Positions 16,435 to 17,118 of a stretch of DNA of 17,118 nt are shown in pieces. Under the pieces are notes generated by a model that worked only from the letters and a program-made list of their open reading frames with translations, ran no database searches and was not told the origin of the DNA. Numbering within the stretch: position 1 is the stretch's first letter; each line of letters starts with the position of its first letter. Source of the stretch: CAYMUR01 sp964393615 (GTDB lineage Bacteria > Planctomycetota > Planctomycetia > Pirellulales > Pirellulaceae); contig CAYMUR010000103.1 of the NCBI GenBank assembly GCA_964393615.1, positions 1 through 17,118 of the forward strand, read 5' to 3'. Position numbers and translations under genes: made by a program.

Positions 16435-17118
16435 ATGATGATACATGCTCGCAAGGCGGTGATACTACTAAGCGGCGGACTCGATTCTACAACCACTTTG
16501 GCTATTGCGCAAAACCAGGGCTTTGAGGTATACGGCCTGACTTTTCGGTACGGTCAACGCCACGAATTGGAAATTGCCGCCGCCCGCCGAATCGCAGAAA
16601 GCATGCATGTGGCCCAACATCTCATCGTTGACATTGATCTGAAAGGGATCGGAGGTTCAGCACTCACTGCTGATATCGATGTACCCAAAAGTTCATCCGT
16701 CGAGGACATTGGCAACGACATTCCGGTGACATATGTACCTGCTCGAAACACAGTCTTTCTTTCACTGGCGTTGGCTTGGGCCGAAGTCCTTTCCGTGGAT
16801 GACATCTTTATTGGAATCAATGCCTTGGATTACAGCGGTTACCCCGACTGTCGGCTTGAATTTATCCAGGCATTCCAAAGCATGGCCAACTTAGCCACCA
16901 AACGAGCCGTTGAAGGGAAACAACTCATGCTCCACACACCGTTGATCCACTGGACCAAGGCCCAGATTATTCGGCAAGGTATGGAATTAAACATTGATTA
17001 TGGTTTGACTACAAGCTGTTATGATCCCCAAGCGGAAGGTGTTGCCTGTGGTCATTGTGACGCATGCTTGTTGCGGTTACGAGGATTTGCCGAAAATAAC
17101 CAATCCGATCCGATAAAG
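16435..17118 (+). CDS. queC: 7-cyano-7-deazaguanine synthase QueC (3' end outside the window)
   Basis: QueC converts 7-carboxy-7-deazaguanine to preQ0 using ATP and ammonia, a step to queuosine in tRNA. The frame from ATG 16435 (or 16438) stays open to the last base and gives 228 residues, about the length of the whole family, so only a few residues are missing. The ATP-pyrophosphatase loop SGGLDSTT lies at 13-20, followed by YGQRHELE, IPVTYVPARNTVFLSLALAWAE and NALDYSGYPDCR. The zinc site is complete: Cys195, Cys205, Cys208 and Cys211 (C-x9-C-x2-C-x2-C). No obvious Shine-Dalgarno precedes the start. The 283 bases upstream show no preQ1 riboswitch that I can recognise. Other queuosine genes may lie beyond the right edge. 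Confidence 0.95.
   Translation, partial: MMIHARKAVILLSGGLDSTTTLAIAQNQGFEVYGLTFRYGQRHELEIAAARRIAESMHVAQHLIVDIDLKGIGGSALTADIDVPKSSSVEDIGNDIPVTYVPARNTVFLSLALAWAEVLSVDDIFIGINALDYSGYPDCRLEFIQAFQSMANLATKRAVEGKQLMLHTPLIHWTKAQIIRQGMELNIDYGLTTSCYDPQAEGVACGHCDACLLRLRGFAENNQSDPIK

Noticed and set aside
1..17118. CRISPR, transposon, phage, toxin-antitoxin or other defence system
   Set aside because: No repeat-spacer array, transposase, integrase, nuclease pair or similar gene was seen; the gene content is mainly housekeeping.

Overview
The window reads as an ordinary chromosomal housekeeping segment of a planctomycete, probably from the Pirellulales and possibly from a draft or metagenome assembly, since it holds a 10-N gap. 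The lineage call rests on four things. The large secreted protein starts with a VEPRKLL motif, close to the LEPR-x-LL motif of Planctomycetes, and combines SdrD-type B domains with Asp/Gly-rich repeats. A secreted WD40 protein lies next to it. A short Lys/Arg/Glu-rich coiled-coil gene of planctomycete style is present. Base composition is near balanced by eye (not counted). No tRNA, rRNA, CRISPR array, insertion sequence or phage gene was found.

Layout. At 1-5356 (+ strand) the 3' part of a UvrD/PcrA helicase gene is followed by mfd, which the assembly gap interrupts; both families act on stalled RNA polymerase and DNA damage. At 5357-5997 there is a long intergenic region with a candidate promoter and a cluster of CAACCA/TGGTTG motifs, then a secreted parvulin-type peptidyl-prolyl isomerase (5998-7218). 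Next come a CYTH-domain protein (7481-8056) and, after 429 bases without a gene, citrate synthase (8486-9772). At 9962-13409 lie two probably exported proteins in tandem: a WD40 propeller and a 782-residue SdrD-B/Asp-repeat protein.

At 13445-15599 three genes lie on the minus strand: a 56-residue coiled-coil protein and a four-helix CopD-like membrane protein, which look co-transcribed, and the CCA-adding tRNA nucleotidyltransferase. Divergent from the last are a single-domain rhodanese (15792-16151) and queC (from 16435), which runs off the right edge close to its expected C-terminus.

The parts fit a core-genome segment: DNA repair linked to transcription, protein folding in the envelope, the TCA cycle, tRNA maturation (CCA end and queuosine), plus one accessory-looking surface-protein pair. 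I looked for an undescribed defence, mobile or RNA-guided system and did not find one. The least understood items are the surface-protein pair with its 47-residue repeat and the small coiled-coil gene.
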